NCBI GenBank assembly: GCA_022264855.1
Contig: JABYQU010000001.1
Span: 248,001 to 312,000, forward strand
Reading direction: 5' to 3'
DNA: 64,000 bases
DNA from: Lenzites betulinus
Taxonomy: Eukaryota > Basidiomycota > Agaricomycetes > Polyporales > Polyporaceae
Positions 45,160-56,318 of this stretch are shown piece by piece. The stretch's first letter is position 1. Each line of letters opens with the position of its first letter. Below the pieces are notes generated by a model. It was not told the DNA's origin. It did not search any database and saw only the letters and a list, made by a program, of their open reading frames with translations. Position numbers and translations under genes: made by a program.

Positions 45160-45564
45160 GTCCGTCCTGTGGGCGTGGGGTGAGCAATATCGTACAGACG
45201 AGAAGCGTAAATATAAGCATGCGTATCCTACCCCACGGACAAAGACTTTTGGCCGTGCGCGAGGGGCGTGGTAAGAACGCCTAGGGCCTGATAGAGATGA
45301 CATAACACCACACCCGATGACACCCTTGGCATAACCACAGAATTTGGTGTAGGAACCCAGGAAGTAAGCATAGCGGTCTTCTGCGACCTCTGGCAGTCTC
45401 CGCCGTACACTCAGCCGGAAGGGTGGGCTCGGAGCGACTGTCGTTGCGCTAACGCTAACGTGCACTACTCCAGTAGATTTGCGCTACGAGAAGCTGCTCT
45501 TGCTAGGTTGCATCGCTCGAGACGACGTCGTTGTGAACAAGGATATTTGAACTTGGTGGGGCGC

Positions 45565-45580
45565 GTTGAAGCTTTGAAGA
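45565..45580 (+). promoter_or_regulatory. GTTGAAGCTTTGAAGA element between divergent genes
   Basis: A single GAAGCTTTGAAG copy lies between the RING gene (minus) and the next gene (plus), about 200 bp upstream of the latter and in the same orientation relative to it as in the other promoters. Confidence 0.35.
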
Positions 45581-45775
45581 GCCGTGTTGTGCCAGTAAAC
45601 CTAGTTTAGGCGAACATGATGCATGGCACGGCCACGTGGTATGTAGACGCTTTCCGGGCACGATGCCATCAGTACTCGCGACCTTCAAGTTACGGTCACC
45701 GTCCACCGATTCGAGGCTGCCCGCGCACTGATTTTGCGCGGTTTTACTACAGGCTATACTAGTGCTAATATAGAA

Positions 45776-46751
45776 ATGGTCCAACCACCCAGCAGAAGCA
45801 GACGAACGGCCGGGGGAGAGCCGGGCGAGACTCCGACCCGCTCAACGCTGCTCAGAACGAACTATCTTGACCTGTTATGCGCTCAAGAGGTACAAGCTAC
45901 CAGCCGCAACCTCAGATTACTCGGTAACACATGTGATTATCTCCAGGTGCGAATATTGACCCGTGTAGCGTACTTCGCACCAGGTCAAAATATGTCGTCT
46001 GGTGTCTGCGTCGCTCTGCCTACCTCGAGGTCACGCCGCCCACGTGGAGACCACAAACATCATGGTCTACTCGAGTGCCACCCACCCTACCTTTACTCCT
46101 TTCCTCGACAACCCCGCCCCTTCTCAACATCAGCCTCCAATATGCCTTCCGTGCGTATTGCTCTGAAATGCCATAGTGTGAGTACTTTGCACCGTTATAT
46201 TGCAACAACGTACTGACTCGGATGTGTATTCGCTGAGATAGCCTTTGTTGAAGAACATCAAAGGGGTGCTATACTCCGGAAGAGCCAACAAGGGCGCGCC
46301 CGTCAACGTACCCACAGCGATCCACCCGACGAGAGACAGCCTCGCCGTCCCCCGTTTTCCGTCCTTTGAGGCAATACTGGGACCAGGCGTCACTCTGTAC
46401 GAGTCGTGGGTGACCTGCCAGGATACCTTGGGGAAGGTACACCGTTTCCTCGTCGCTGCGCTTTACAACCCCACCCAAGAAGTCAACGGAGCCCTGAAGC
46501 ATGTGCTCCCGGAAGTCGTGTGGAGGGGAGACCTGATCGTCATGCGCGGGGGTTCTGCATACTTCGTCGTGAACATGGGAGACGCGGCGCATCGTGAACT
46601 TGCCGAGCGTGCAGTACGCAAGTGTGTCCAACAGCTTTGGATTCTTCTTCCATCGATCTTACGACTTTGTAGGTTCCTCCTGGAGGCTGCACCTATTGTC
46701 GGTCATGCTGTCGAGCACGAGGTTCCTATCGTCATACCTACGGCCATGTAA
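45776..46751 (+). CDS. Unidentified protein of about 280 aa
   Basis: Exon 1 (45776-45946) starts MVQPPSRSRRTAGGEPGE and contains a helix (NYLDLLCAQEVQATSRNLRL). The frame continues after a possible intron into a Pro/Thr-rich part, and from 46240 into an ordered region: LLKNIKGVLYSGRANKGAPV, FEAILGPGVTLYESWVTCQD, FLVAALYNPTQEVNGALKHV, VVWRGDLIVMRGGSAYFVVN. The WRGdlivmr block recalls hypothetical proteins found repeatedly in mushroom genomes, but no function is known to me. The end (VEHEVPIVIPTAM) follows a hydrophobic stretch. Exon borders between 45947 and 46240 are uncertain. Confidence 0.6.
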
Positions 46752-47167
46752 CCCGCGATGTACACGCTAACTTGTTGGAATCCATCATATATACCATCCG
46801 TTTATTCTCCTTGTTGCTGTTGCTCATAATGTAATCAACGTTCAACGTAAGTCGATGGAGCGTCTTCGCGCCGGTTTCGCCCACTTTAAGTTTCGTGCAG
46901 CTGTGGACCACGATAGGTTAGGGTTTACTCTGTTAAAGATATCAATTATATCAATATTGTCAACTATGTTTCGCCGTCGTCCGTTTACTTCACACAGCTA
47001 ACGCTCAGCGCTCAGCGCTCACATCCATTGTCGCACCTGGTGTTAACCATGCGACGCGCATGCACTCCCTTTCGAAAGAAAGCTCTTTGTCTCCCTCATC
47101 ATGTTGCGGGGCTTGACGATAACCCACCTTCCTCTCAATTGCCACTCTCGTCGTGAACCGGGCATCT
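46752..47167. other. Intergenic, AT-rich, with GCTCAGC repeats
   Basis: Three copies of CGCTCA (near 47004-47022) lie about 150 bp before the next start. No gene is visible. Confidence 0.4.
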
Positions 47168-48644
47168 ATGGCGGCAATGGGGCCTGTTCTCTACCTAGGA
47201 AACATCGCGCGGGTGCAGGAATCTGATGGAATAGTACGTATCCGCCTTCTGTGCTTACAAGAGTGCGATACTTACTATCTTATCAATAGCAAAATTCAGA
47301 CGTTTCTCTTTGTAGTGCAGGCGACGGACCTGAAGTCAGATATGGTACGCCTGGACTACCTACGCATGTTATAGCTCCTTCTGAATCTCATAGAAGGGAA
47401 TGCTCCATACGGAGTGGAATGGTCTGCATCGCCTGTCGAACCGGACTCCACGATTCGTCCTCCCTGCACCCTTCGTCAAGCCTTACACGACAACGAAACA
47501 TACAAGGCCCAACTCATGGATCTGAAGGACAAACTCGCCGCAACAGAACTCGATGCTGCATCTCAGGAAGCGAGAAGGAGTAAGCTGACTGTCGAGCTAA
47601 GTCGCGCCCGGGATCGCATAGTACGTCCACCATTCATATCATATATGCTGTCTAACATTTCGCAGCGCTCCCTGGAAGAGTCCGCGACCTTGTACGAAGA
47701 GCGTATTATTCATATGGAGCAGTCCAATGCGGAAGGCGTAGCTTCACAAAATAATCAACGCAGCCGTCTAGAAAGACGGTGCGCTTTGCTGAAGGACGAG
47801 GCAGTGCGTAACCTGTCCGATTTTCCGCTATCAGTTCCGTTCCTTGACATTCTTACAGCAGGAGAGACAGCAAGACCTGGCCGATTCACGTGGAGATCTG
47901 CAGGAGCTGCGTTTACGACACGAGCTCTACGTCAGTCAGGCAACCGCGCAGATCGCGTCGTTTGAGAGCAAGATTCGTTTCATGGAAGAAGATAATGTAC
48001 GTGTCTATCAAGGTACACACGTATTTATGCTGTGCTCATACGACGTGGGGTGCAAGTCTTCCCTTCAGGCCGAGAACACCGTCTTGAAGGAGCGCTGCAG
48101 GACTCTAGATGACTCTCTTGCGGAAATGACAGCTTCGTGCGAGATTGCTCAGACCGATCTTCTCAACGTAAAGTGGCAGCTGTTGGAGGAGATCTCGAGA
48201 CTAGAGGCTGAAAACTGCGACAGAGAAGGTGTGTCTGCAATCTCCCGCTTGCCTTCGTAGATCTCATCTTACTTTCAGCTGACATCCAAGCTCTCCACGA
48301 AGAAAAGGGCTGTCTGCCCAGTCGCGCGCGGGAAGTTTCCCACCAAGCAACCCAGGTTGATATCGCCGAGTTGGCAGATGTCCGAGCGCCGAACACAGAG
48401 CCTGACCCAGATTCTCTGCGGGCATACAATACGTCGGGTCTGGTCATCTATCTTTTCCCGTCCATCTCCTATAGGACCGTCTTCGAGATGCGAATACTCG
48501 GCGGACTCGTTGGGCTCACTCCCCCCGTCATTCATGCTTTCTCGGTTTGGCCACTCATTGTTCAGAAGCTCGTGGCCGCTCTTCGACTTCTCAACACGCG
48601 CATACGGTCGGTACGGCTGCCGCGGCTGTACAACCCCTTCCTAG
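47168..48644 (+). CDS. Long coiled-coil protein, unknown function
   Basis: About nine short exons, each bounded by GTACGT/GTGCGT-type donors, can be joined in one frame. After MAAMGPVLYLGNIARVQESD and a linker (STIRPPCTLRQALHDNETYK), nearly 200 residues are heptad-like: KAQLMDLKDKLAATELDAAS, RSLEESATLYEERIIHMEQS, QERQQDLADSRGDLQELRLR, ENTVLKERCRTLDDSLAEMT, LLEEISRLEAENCDREADIQ. The tail is Ser-rich (SADSLGSLPPSFMLSRFG). No enzyme domain is seen, so a scaffold or structural role is likely. The last intron (48432-48472) is only about 40 bp. If it is not used, the frame runs into the overlapping membrane-protein gene instead. Confidence 0.6.
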
Positions 48645-49395
48645 CCAGCGTCTCTGTCCTTGCTGTGTACAACGCATTCCAAGAGAATCTTGTGGACATC
48701 TACGCCTCAGGGCCGGTATTCTTCATACACACGATTATCCTTTGGCTCTACCACTCGCACGTAGGCGTGGCCTTTTCCGGCGGTCGTATCTGGTGGGAGA
48801 CCGGCTGCCAGTAAGCACCCAACATCCTTTATCAAGCAAAGCTGACGGTATCTCTGTGGCAGCTACCTGGTCGTCACGAAGACAGTGACCGTCTTACACG
48901 TCGATACAATTAGCACCAGGGCTTTGTCCTTGCTCGCGGCACCCTGCGTTATAATCCGAGCCTCCCCGAGAGATTTCTTGCGCGGCGCGGTCGAGCGGCT
49001 GTGCGTGCTAGCTATCCTTTCAGTTCGGCGTTATAAGGTCGGTGGTACTGTATTGATAGCCCCAAGCATAACTGACAGGAATTTTCTCATAGTACTTGAG
49101 CTTATCGACAATCATCTTCACGCTCGTCGATGCCATCCCTCGGCCGCTGCTCACCATGATATTGTCTTACTATGTGTGGACTCTGTCAGCGTGGGTCCTC
49201 TTTATCATCAGCGGTAACCCCTGTGTTTGCGATTCCCACTCTTGGAGACAAGCTAATGGCCTGGGGAACTCCGGGTCGTTATACGCGCTATCTCGTATTC
49301 TGTACGCGCTCCTGTGCCCGTTCATGTCGAACCTGAAGGAGCCTAGCTTTAGTCACGAGTTTTTACTCTGTCATTTGTATTCTCTCGGGCCATAA
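48488..49395 (+). CDS. Multi-pass membrane protein, DUF6533-like (tentative)
   Basis: From the ATG at 48488 a frame overlapping the end of the coiled-coil gene gives hydrophobic segments (GLVGLTPPVIHAFSVWPLIV, PVFFIHTIILWLYHSHVGVA). An intron (about 48810-48861) leads to YLVVTKTVTVLHVDTISTRA and LSLLAAPCVIIRAS. Another (ending 49092) leads to TIIFTLVDAIPRPLLTMILS and TLSAWVLFIIS, then a short exon with FMSNLKEPSF. The order of helices and the ISTRALSLLA and PRPLLT pieces resemble fungal DUF6533 membrane proteins. This is by memory only. The middle (48960-49040) is poorly conserved and may be intron. Confidence 0.5.
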
Positions 49396-49647
49396 TGAAT
49401 GTACGTGTTCTATCGGTTACCTCCAGGATGCAGTATTCCACTTTGGCCGGTGCAGCCTGCGGGTTATGTAAGGCGTTGGGTAGCCTCGTGTAAGCGGCGC
49501 TTGTAGTAAAGCTTGCAGCTCGGTGCAGGTTTGACTTCAACATTATAACGTTGCTCGTGTCCGGCGCTGCCGCTTCTCTGTCCTCTGTCTCTTGCCCTCA
49601 TTCAGCGCTCAGTAACGGTAAGCTCTCGAGTCTCAGGTTTATCACCA

Positions 49648-51183
49648 ATGTCACGGGAATACACCGAATATGCACTACTAAGCGACGGACATCGTGGGCC
49701 CATTACTGCTATCGCAATTGCCCCCCAAGGCGATCGAATTGCGACGGCCTCTCTGGATGGCGACGTATTCATATGGGAACTCTCGAGTCAAAAGGTTCTC
49801 TACGCGTACCATGGAAAAGTTAGCGTCCTCTCCTTGAAATGGGACCCCAACGAGAACAATTGTGTTCTATGTGGGATGGATAGTGGTTATATCGCTTGCT
49901 TGTCGTTTTCAGAGGTAAGTTCATTTGCAAACTTCAGCGATTTTGTCGTCACCCCGCCCGCTCAAGGGAAAAATGGAGGTATTTGGGTTTATGGGGCATT
50001 CCTATCCGGTAGAATGCTTGGACGTGAAGCATCAATGGGCGGCTACAGGAGCCCAGCATGAAGTCCGCGTCTGGACGTGGGTTTTGGACGGTGAGTGCTG
50101 CGACATCTCGCGGTACACCATGTTTCCTCACCGCGCTACAGACGCTTGGGACATGTCTGCTGAGCTTGTAGAGCCACACACAAGCCAGCAAGATGAAGTC
50201 CAAACCGTAACAGTCACAAGCTTAAATTGGACTCCATCTGGGACACAGCTGATTGCAACGTACCTTCACCATGGAATTAGGTAGGTACCCCTCTCTCCCG
50301 CACTATTTGAATTCGCTACCGAGAGCATGAAGGGTCTATTCCGCAGATACCTGGCATTGCGTACGCAATATCTCAGTCGAGGGACGCATGTAAGCGTGTT
50401 CTACCTATTATGGACGTAGTACTGAGTGAGTGAGCAGTGCTCGAGCAGATCTCACCGACGACGGTCGAGCAATCATAGTGTCCAACGCACTCACTGGCTT
50501 TGACCTCTATTCCGTGGAATCAGGGAAAATCCTCCGAGCGTTTGGCCATGAGGTTGGAACTAAGCGAGCGACTCCCGTAAAGTTTATCGAAGCTGGCAAT
50601 GCGGTGGTTGGAGGCACGACTGTAGGCGCGATCGTTATCTGGGACATACACAGCGGTCGCAAACTGCAGACTCTTGATCATCATGGTGTGTCTTTCGGCA
50701 CTCTTAATGAAATCCGGCTTACGCTTGAGGACCCAGGGCATCGAGTCGTTCTTGCACTGGATGTGGGTTGCCCGATCGTCCTTGAGCCTGATGCTGACTA
50801 CGATGACAGGGATATTACGACCGCATACACGGTAGATCTCTCTTTGCCGCCGGGTCATTTGATAGCCCCCATGGCACCGTATGTGTATGGACCAAGAGAT
50901 TCTCAGGTAAGATTGTCCTTAACAGAGGTCTAGTGTAGCGTGTGTTGATTGCTGCAATAGGCGATATCCGGAAGGACGGTGGAGGTATTGTTATGAAGGT
51001 TCGTAGCTCGTCGCGGCCCCTCTTTCTGAATATCTTACAATGGCAGCTTAGACGACGCATGCTATGTCTCTAAGATGGGTTCTCTGGAGTGTCGCGATAG
51101 TGATAGTTGGATGTGGTGTATACGGACTGTCGTCCATCCGTTCACCTAGAACATACAACGTTAAGGCTAAGGTACCGCAGAAC
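49648..51183 (+). CDS. WD40 repeat protein, possibly with a C-terminal membrane anchor
   Basis: Exon 1 (49648-49914) starts MSREYTEYALLSDGHRGPIT with a first WD repeat (ATASLDGDVFIWELSS). Later exons give GAQHEVRVWTWVL, VTVTSLNWTPSGTQLIATYL and, from about 50435, DLTDDGRAIIVSNALTGFDL and GGTTVGAIVIWDIHSGRKLQ. A beta-propeller that binds protein partners is expected. After about 50890 the joins are uncertain. One path stops at 50996. Another adds a hydrophobic segment, SLRWVLWSVAIVIVGCGVYG, near 51073-51132 and stops at 51183. The second is favoured because the paralogue at 53612-55393 also ends with a membrane helix. Confidence 0.65.
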
Positions 51184-52063
51184 TACTAGTTCAGGTGGGT
51201 TTCCACCTATCTTATATTTGCAGCACTGACGTCGATGATTCTGGGAAGATCGCAAGCGAAAATGTGATTCTATATTAATAACACAGTTTCCCGGTTTTCA
51301 AGACTCGACAATGCGACGACATGTGTGGACGGGGACTGCCAAGGTCAGGACGCACTTGCATAAGTGTTGTGCCGAAAACGCCGGAAGATAACCGCATATA
51401 ACACCCAGAGCAAACGTAGCAGATCAAGCACAAATGATGAAATGTTCTGCAATAAATCGTTTACAACAGGTGAATGTATCGAGCCCGCCCTCTTTCGCTC
51501 ACGGACCGTACAAACCCGGTCCTTACGTGTGCGGCATGCCACTGCAAAATGTATATCCACAAATCACGGTCAGAGCCGAACTGGCCAACGCACCTGAGCA
51601 GAGACCGTATCACTGGATACTCCAGCTCGGCTCGCGTGCCATGGACAAGTATGTATGAGACCTGGGCGTGCGACCGTGCATTTGGTGATGCGAACGGGCC
51701 CAACGGGGTAATGCGCCCACGAGCCTGCTGGGTTAAATAGCAGCGCACCGTCATATAAAAGAGCGGACAGGGCCGGACGCAGTCGAGTTCAACGGTTCAA
51801 GGCGGGGTTCGCAGTGGAGGGAGGAGTGTGCCAAGACCATGTGGCAGAGCGCTTCGGAGCGAGTTTGAAGCTTGAACATGAAGCTGAAGCTTGAAGCAAG
51901 CTTGAAGTTCCAAGCTTGGGCGCTTGAGGACACCTAAGCACTACGGCCACGTGAGTGACGATCGTAGTGCCTTGCACTTGAAGCCAAAGCGCTGCATATC
52001 CTTTGTTTCTAAAGGTACCTGCTGCTGGCGGCACATGGCTCCTGAATTCAGTCGTCTCCCGCC
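51184..52063. other. Intergenic; contains an upstream GAAGCTTGAA repeat cluster
   Basis: No gene is supported over 880 bp. The right part holds the repeat cluster at 51864-51928, listed separately. Confidence 0.45.
51864..51928 (+). promoter_or_regulatory. TGAAGCTTGAA repeat cluster upstream of the next gene
   Basis: TTTGAAGCTTGAAC, TGAAGCTGAAGCTTGAAGC, AAGCTTGAAG and CAAGCTTGGG follow one another, 135-200 bp upstream of the start at 52064. The orientation relative to the gene is the same as at 44151-44180. Confidence 0.5.
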
Positions 52064-52884
52064 ATGGCCAGGATCTATCTGAAGGAGGAGGATTCCGTCT
52101 CGATATTCTCCCTGCTAGGAATCGACCCAGAATCCGCGGTGGCCTCTGCATTCGTCATGCTCTGCTTAGTTATCTGGTACCACTGCCGTCGTCTCAACAT
52201 ATCCCTGAAATTTCGTCGCTTTCTATCCTTGGATCGTGGGCTTCCTCCTCATGAGGTCCGCGTTACGTTCGACTATACCTTCTCTTCCAGCGCTGCCATC
52301 CGCGCCTTGGAGACGACCCACTTAGATTACATCCCTCCAACGCCTCTCATAAGGACATCCGGCATTGTGCCACTCATACTTCAAGCCTTCGATCGCCAGG
52401 ACGCGTCCTCGCATTCCCAGTGAGCTGCAACCATTGCTATTATGCTTGATGCTAAGACCTGCATAGAGAGCAGACTATCGACGCGCACGACCCCGAGCTG
52501 TACACTCTCGATCACAGATCTACCCCTATCTCCTCCATTCGTTCTGGTAACGCTTCCATGTCGACCCCTGTAAAACTCCGCGCAAGTCCGGGTCGTTCTA
52601 TATCCTATAACACTGGGTCTCGTTACAACGAAGTGTACCTCAGCTCCTCTCCCCACGCACGTTCCGGTGTAGACGGCAAGATTTCACACGAGGCGCGCCT
52701 TTCGAGTCCTGGAGGATTCTCGCCATCCACGCCGCCACCAAGCGATGGCCTCGTCGGTCACACTTTGGCCCAATCAACTGGGATATCACGCGCATACCCG
52801 GGGACCAGTCATGCCGCGTCCTCCCACCACTTTGTCGATGTACGTCGAGTCAACCATCTAGACCGGCCGCTAGGCAGAGTTTAA
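52064..52884 (+). CDS. Single-pass membrane protein with Ser/Pro-rich tail (257 aa), unknown function
   Basis: Two exons (52064-52419, 52467-52884) join in frame. After a short N-terminus (MARIYLKEEDSVSIFSLLG) there is one transmembrane helix (ESAVASAFVMLCLVIWYHC), followed by basic residues (RRLNISLKFRRF), which suggests a cytoplasmic C-terminus. A beta-like part (PHEVRVTFDYTFSSSAAIRA) precedes a disordered tail rich in Ser, Pro and Gly (LSSPGGFSPSTPPPSDG). I recognise no family. The layout resembles the candidate at 41430-43030. Confidence 0.65.
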
Positions 52885-53008
52885 CTGGCGTGGTAGTCAT
52901 TGATGACATCCCCGAAACGACAGTATAAGCCTTTTCGAAGCAGCGGATACGCACAGGCGGACGGTAACGAGGGTGGTACCGCTTGGTTCGAATCCCAATC
53001 GTCCCGCG

Positions 53009-53176
53009 ATGTTGCAGACCCCCCCGAAGTCCCCTCGGCGCAAGCTGGGGATGTTTTCTGTCATCGTGGCCCTCATGGCTGTCATCTTTGGATCCGGCAT
53101 GTTCTCGACAACCAGCCTCCTCGCTGGGTTTCAGTCCCGGAGGGCTATAAACGCGCTGAAGACGGAAGACGGTTAG
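53009..53176 (+). CDS. Small membrane protein ORF (55 aa), uncertain
   Basis: The ORF starts MLQTPPKSPRRKLG and continues with one hydrophobic helix (MFSVIVALMAVIFGSGMFST), then a polar end. Basic residues before the helix fit a membrane anchor. It could instead be one exon of a larger gene reaching 53265. Confidence 0.35.
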   Translation: MLQTPPKSPRRKLGMFSVIVALMAVIFGSGMFSTTSLLAGFQSRRAINALKTEDG

Positions 53177-53611
53177 TTCTAACCGATTCGTTCAGACTCC
53201 CATCCTGGGTAACTGAAGCGACGTTCAACGCCAAATACAAGCACCGTGGTGAGTCTATCCCATGACACTATCTGGACGTATGCATGGCTGACTGTTCCTC
53301 GCTCCGTAGGTCATGTAGTTCATTAGTCGTGTGTGCTCAGTTGTCAATGTATGCCTTACTATAATCCTCTCGTACTAGTAGTACCAATTCAGACCAGATT
53401 TCCAACGTACGAAGTATCGCCGTGCGCCCTGAGGTCGACTAGAATGGGTGTGTGTCACCCGATTAGATCTGAACTATCCGTCAGGCAGTGGCCACGAGGA
53501 AGTGGCGCGTCATGTACTTACTCTGGGCGACGACGCATGTTCTTGGTCCTACTTTTCCCTTCCTAACCCCGTCTGAAATCCGATACCTGTTCGCGTCGAC
53601 TTACAGCAAAT

Positions 53612-55393
53612 ATGGGCCCATACATCCACTCGTTTGTTCACCCGGAACATGTGGATTCTGTCAACGCACTAGCTTTCTCTCCCGATGGCCAGTACCTCGC
53701 TAGTGGAGGGGATGATAGAGCATTATTCATTTGCGAGTCTACTGGCGCGAGGAATGCGGAGAAAATAGCTGTTCATTGTCCTATCACTGCTCTGTTATGG
53801 TCTGCTCGGGGAGACCATCCGCTGTATGTCGGCCTTTCAGATGGCGGCATTGTGGAGCTAGTGGGCACTTCGGTAAGTGCTTCGCACTGTATCTGTTCTT
53901 TTGCGGTACTGACGTAATACAAGCACGGGAAGTGGAAGGCTCAGCATATTCGCCCGGCTGGCCTTGGACCCGTGGAACATATCGACGTTGATGCTAGGAC
54001 GGGACGTCTTGCCATTTGTGTCGGCTCAGCAGTGGAGCTCCTGCTACCGCTTGATGGTTTATCGGATACGTTATGGGTTAGTTTTAAAGTGTCATATACG
54101 ATGCCAATGATTAACAAACCGCGCGCGATACAGGAAGTCATTCCAAATCAGAAATATACCGACGGTAATACCGGCGGCGACGAAACAACATTCTCTCCTC
54201 GAGGAGTTCATTTCATAGATCATGGTCAGGCCGTGCTCATAGCCTACCTGAACCACGGAATACGGTATGTCCATATGTTGCTGTTTACATCATATGTGGC
54301 CTCTCAGATATTGTCGGCCTCTCAAGCTGTTGGGATATTCATGGAGAGCGATTCATTTGGGCTATATCTCCAAGAACCGCGTGTATGTGAGTCAATGGAT
54401 CCGACCGCATGCACGCGTCTGGTAGATGTCTGACATATCATCCAGAGGACGCTCCGCGCTATCTTCAGATGGTCGCGTTATTGCTGTATCGAATCTACAC
54501 GACGGCTTCGATCTTTACAATGTCGTCGATCGCACGCACCTTGTAACCATCAAAACTAAGCTCGACGTCAATGTCCCCCTTCCCATGGCTTTCATTGAGG
54601 GCCATACGATGCTGATGGGTACTACGTGCGGAAAAGTGCGCATCTGCAATATCTCTAACATGCAAGATGTCCAGGTGTTCAATTGTGGCCGTGAGCCTAT
54701 ATCGAGATTAGCGAGAGACTGCATGTGCTGACCTAGTCGAAATCTAGGGGATATTGTTCAAGCAGTGGCAAGTGTTCTTTTACTTGATTGTATCCAGCGT
54801 CGTTACTTAATCTGTGATACCAGGCATTGTGGGGCGATACTTCTAACATCAAGAGGCTTCTGGCCTATGGCACTTCCGAGAAGGGTTCGGATACTACCGT
54901 CGTAGTGTGGAGGGCGTCCCCTGCAGAGAAGCCTGCCACCCCAGAAGGCGGCCGTGGTGTCAAAGCGTCGTGCCAAGAACATCGGTCGCTACCTGCTAAG
55001 GTTGCAAGGTCGCGCATGCATTACACGATCCAGCTGATAGTATGGTTTGGTCTTATGCTCATGGTCATGATGCCTCTCGTATCGTGGACATATTTTGTGC
55101 TTCGCACGGATGAGGTGAGTGTATTGGAAGTTTCGGCATATCGGTCTGATACCTATGAAACTCACTGCTTCGTAGTGCTGGGGGTGGCTTGTGCGACTGA
55201 CGTCGATGATCTATGCGGACGCTGAGGTATGCCGTCCTTGCACTCTCGCGATACCTGACTGAGTTGGAAATACCAGTCTTTCATGGAATCGGCTGCATAT
55301 GGATTCCAACGTGCGGCTATTGGGGTTTATGACGGCTTCATCCGTCTCTATGATGAGTACGACAGGCTTTTGAGTTATTTTATGCCTGCTTAA
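53612..55393 (+). CDS. WD40 repeat protein with C-terminal membrane helix, paralogue of the gene at 49648
   Basis: About eight exons join from MGPYIHSFVHPEHVDSVNAL. WD repeats are visible at ALAFSPDGQYLASGGDDRAL, GLGPVEHIDVDARTGRLAIC, then FSPRGVHFIDHGQAVLIAYL, ALSSDGRVIAVSNLHDGFDL and MGTTCGKVRICNISNMQDVQ. After TTVVVWRASPAEK there is one strong transmembrane helix (IQLIVWFGLMLMVMMPLVSW) and then a short domain (SFMESAAYGFQRAAIGVYDG) before the stop at 55391-55393. A propeller tethered to a membrane by a C-terminal helix is unusual. The exon just before 54828 is the least certain. Confidence 0.7.
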
Positions 55394-56318
55394 CATAACC
55401 TCAATACGTCCAGGTACTGCAACGCGAGGTTTCAGTGATCGGCACGGGTATATATCACGAAATGTTATACAATTTATACGTCTGCGCGAATCGCCCACCT
55501 GAATCCGCGGCTGTCCGATGTCCACATTTTCGCCCGCTACCTACGTGGCATCGCGCGGAAGTCGGTTACCCGATTCCGCTCGCTGAAGGTAGGGATATAA
55601 TAGTAATATAAACGAGCATCGTTCGAAAGCAGTACCCAGCGTTGTGATACCGATTTGTTGAGGATGCTCACCAATGTGACTCGGTGAACAGCAGCGTGGT
55701 GCGGAACGGTGCTGTACCTAGGTGCTCGGAGGGCGGGAAAGGGGTAATGGAGTAATGGAGTGCGACGCGGCGAGAACGTAGTACTAGTTGGGCTTGTGCA
55801 CTAATTAAGCTAAGGATGTTAACTTGATCAGGTTAAGATCTAGATCGGCCAGCGCCAGCGCCTACGGATGTTAGTTGCTTCCTCCATATACCTCCATCTT
55901 CAGCTTCAGGCTTCACGTCTCAGGCCTCAAGCCTCAGCACTCAGCTTTGAAAACACCTATGTTTGACACAATTGACATGATCCTCTTTGCGCCTCGTAAG
56001 GGATCTTATCCTGGCGCGAGCTCTTGTTCTATGTGCTGTCGAATGAGGCTCGACGTCGCCCCCCAGGCTATACGGATACACTTCCTCCAGATCCACGGAT
56101 TCGCTCCTTGCGCTTTTGAGCCGCGGTGCGTTAAAAGGACGCCGTTATGCAGGCATATAACTTACGCTTGCCTTGTGCCCAGATCCTGTAGCGCTGGAAA
56201 CAAAGGAAATGCAATGAGGCTTTATACACGCGGCGTCCTGGTAGAAGTACCGGAGGTTTGTACCGTCTTTCACTTCCCCCCCCCCCCCCCCCCCATACCT
56301 CCACTCAGCCCGTGAATC
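55394..56318. other. Intergenic with CTTCAGG/CCTCAAG repeats and a C tract
   Basis: CTTCAGCTTCAGGCTTCACG and CAGGCCTCAAGCCTCAG lie at about 55905-55950. An ORF from 55949 (MFDTIDMILFAPRKG) has no protein-like continuation. A run of 19 C (56276-56294) stands just before the next start. Confidence 0.45.
56276..56294. repeat. Poly-C tract of 19 bases
   Basis: An uninterrupted cytosine run 24 bp upstream of the next start codon. It is prone to length change and sequencing error. Confidence 0.85.

Noticed and set aside
45160..45465. Upstream extension of the RING protein at 44335-45159
   Set aside because: No in-frame ATG with conserved sequence. The finger begins directly after the ATG at 45159.
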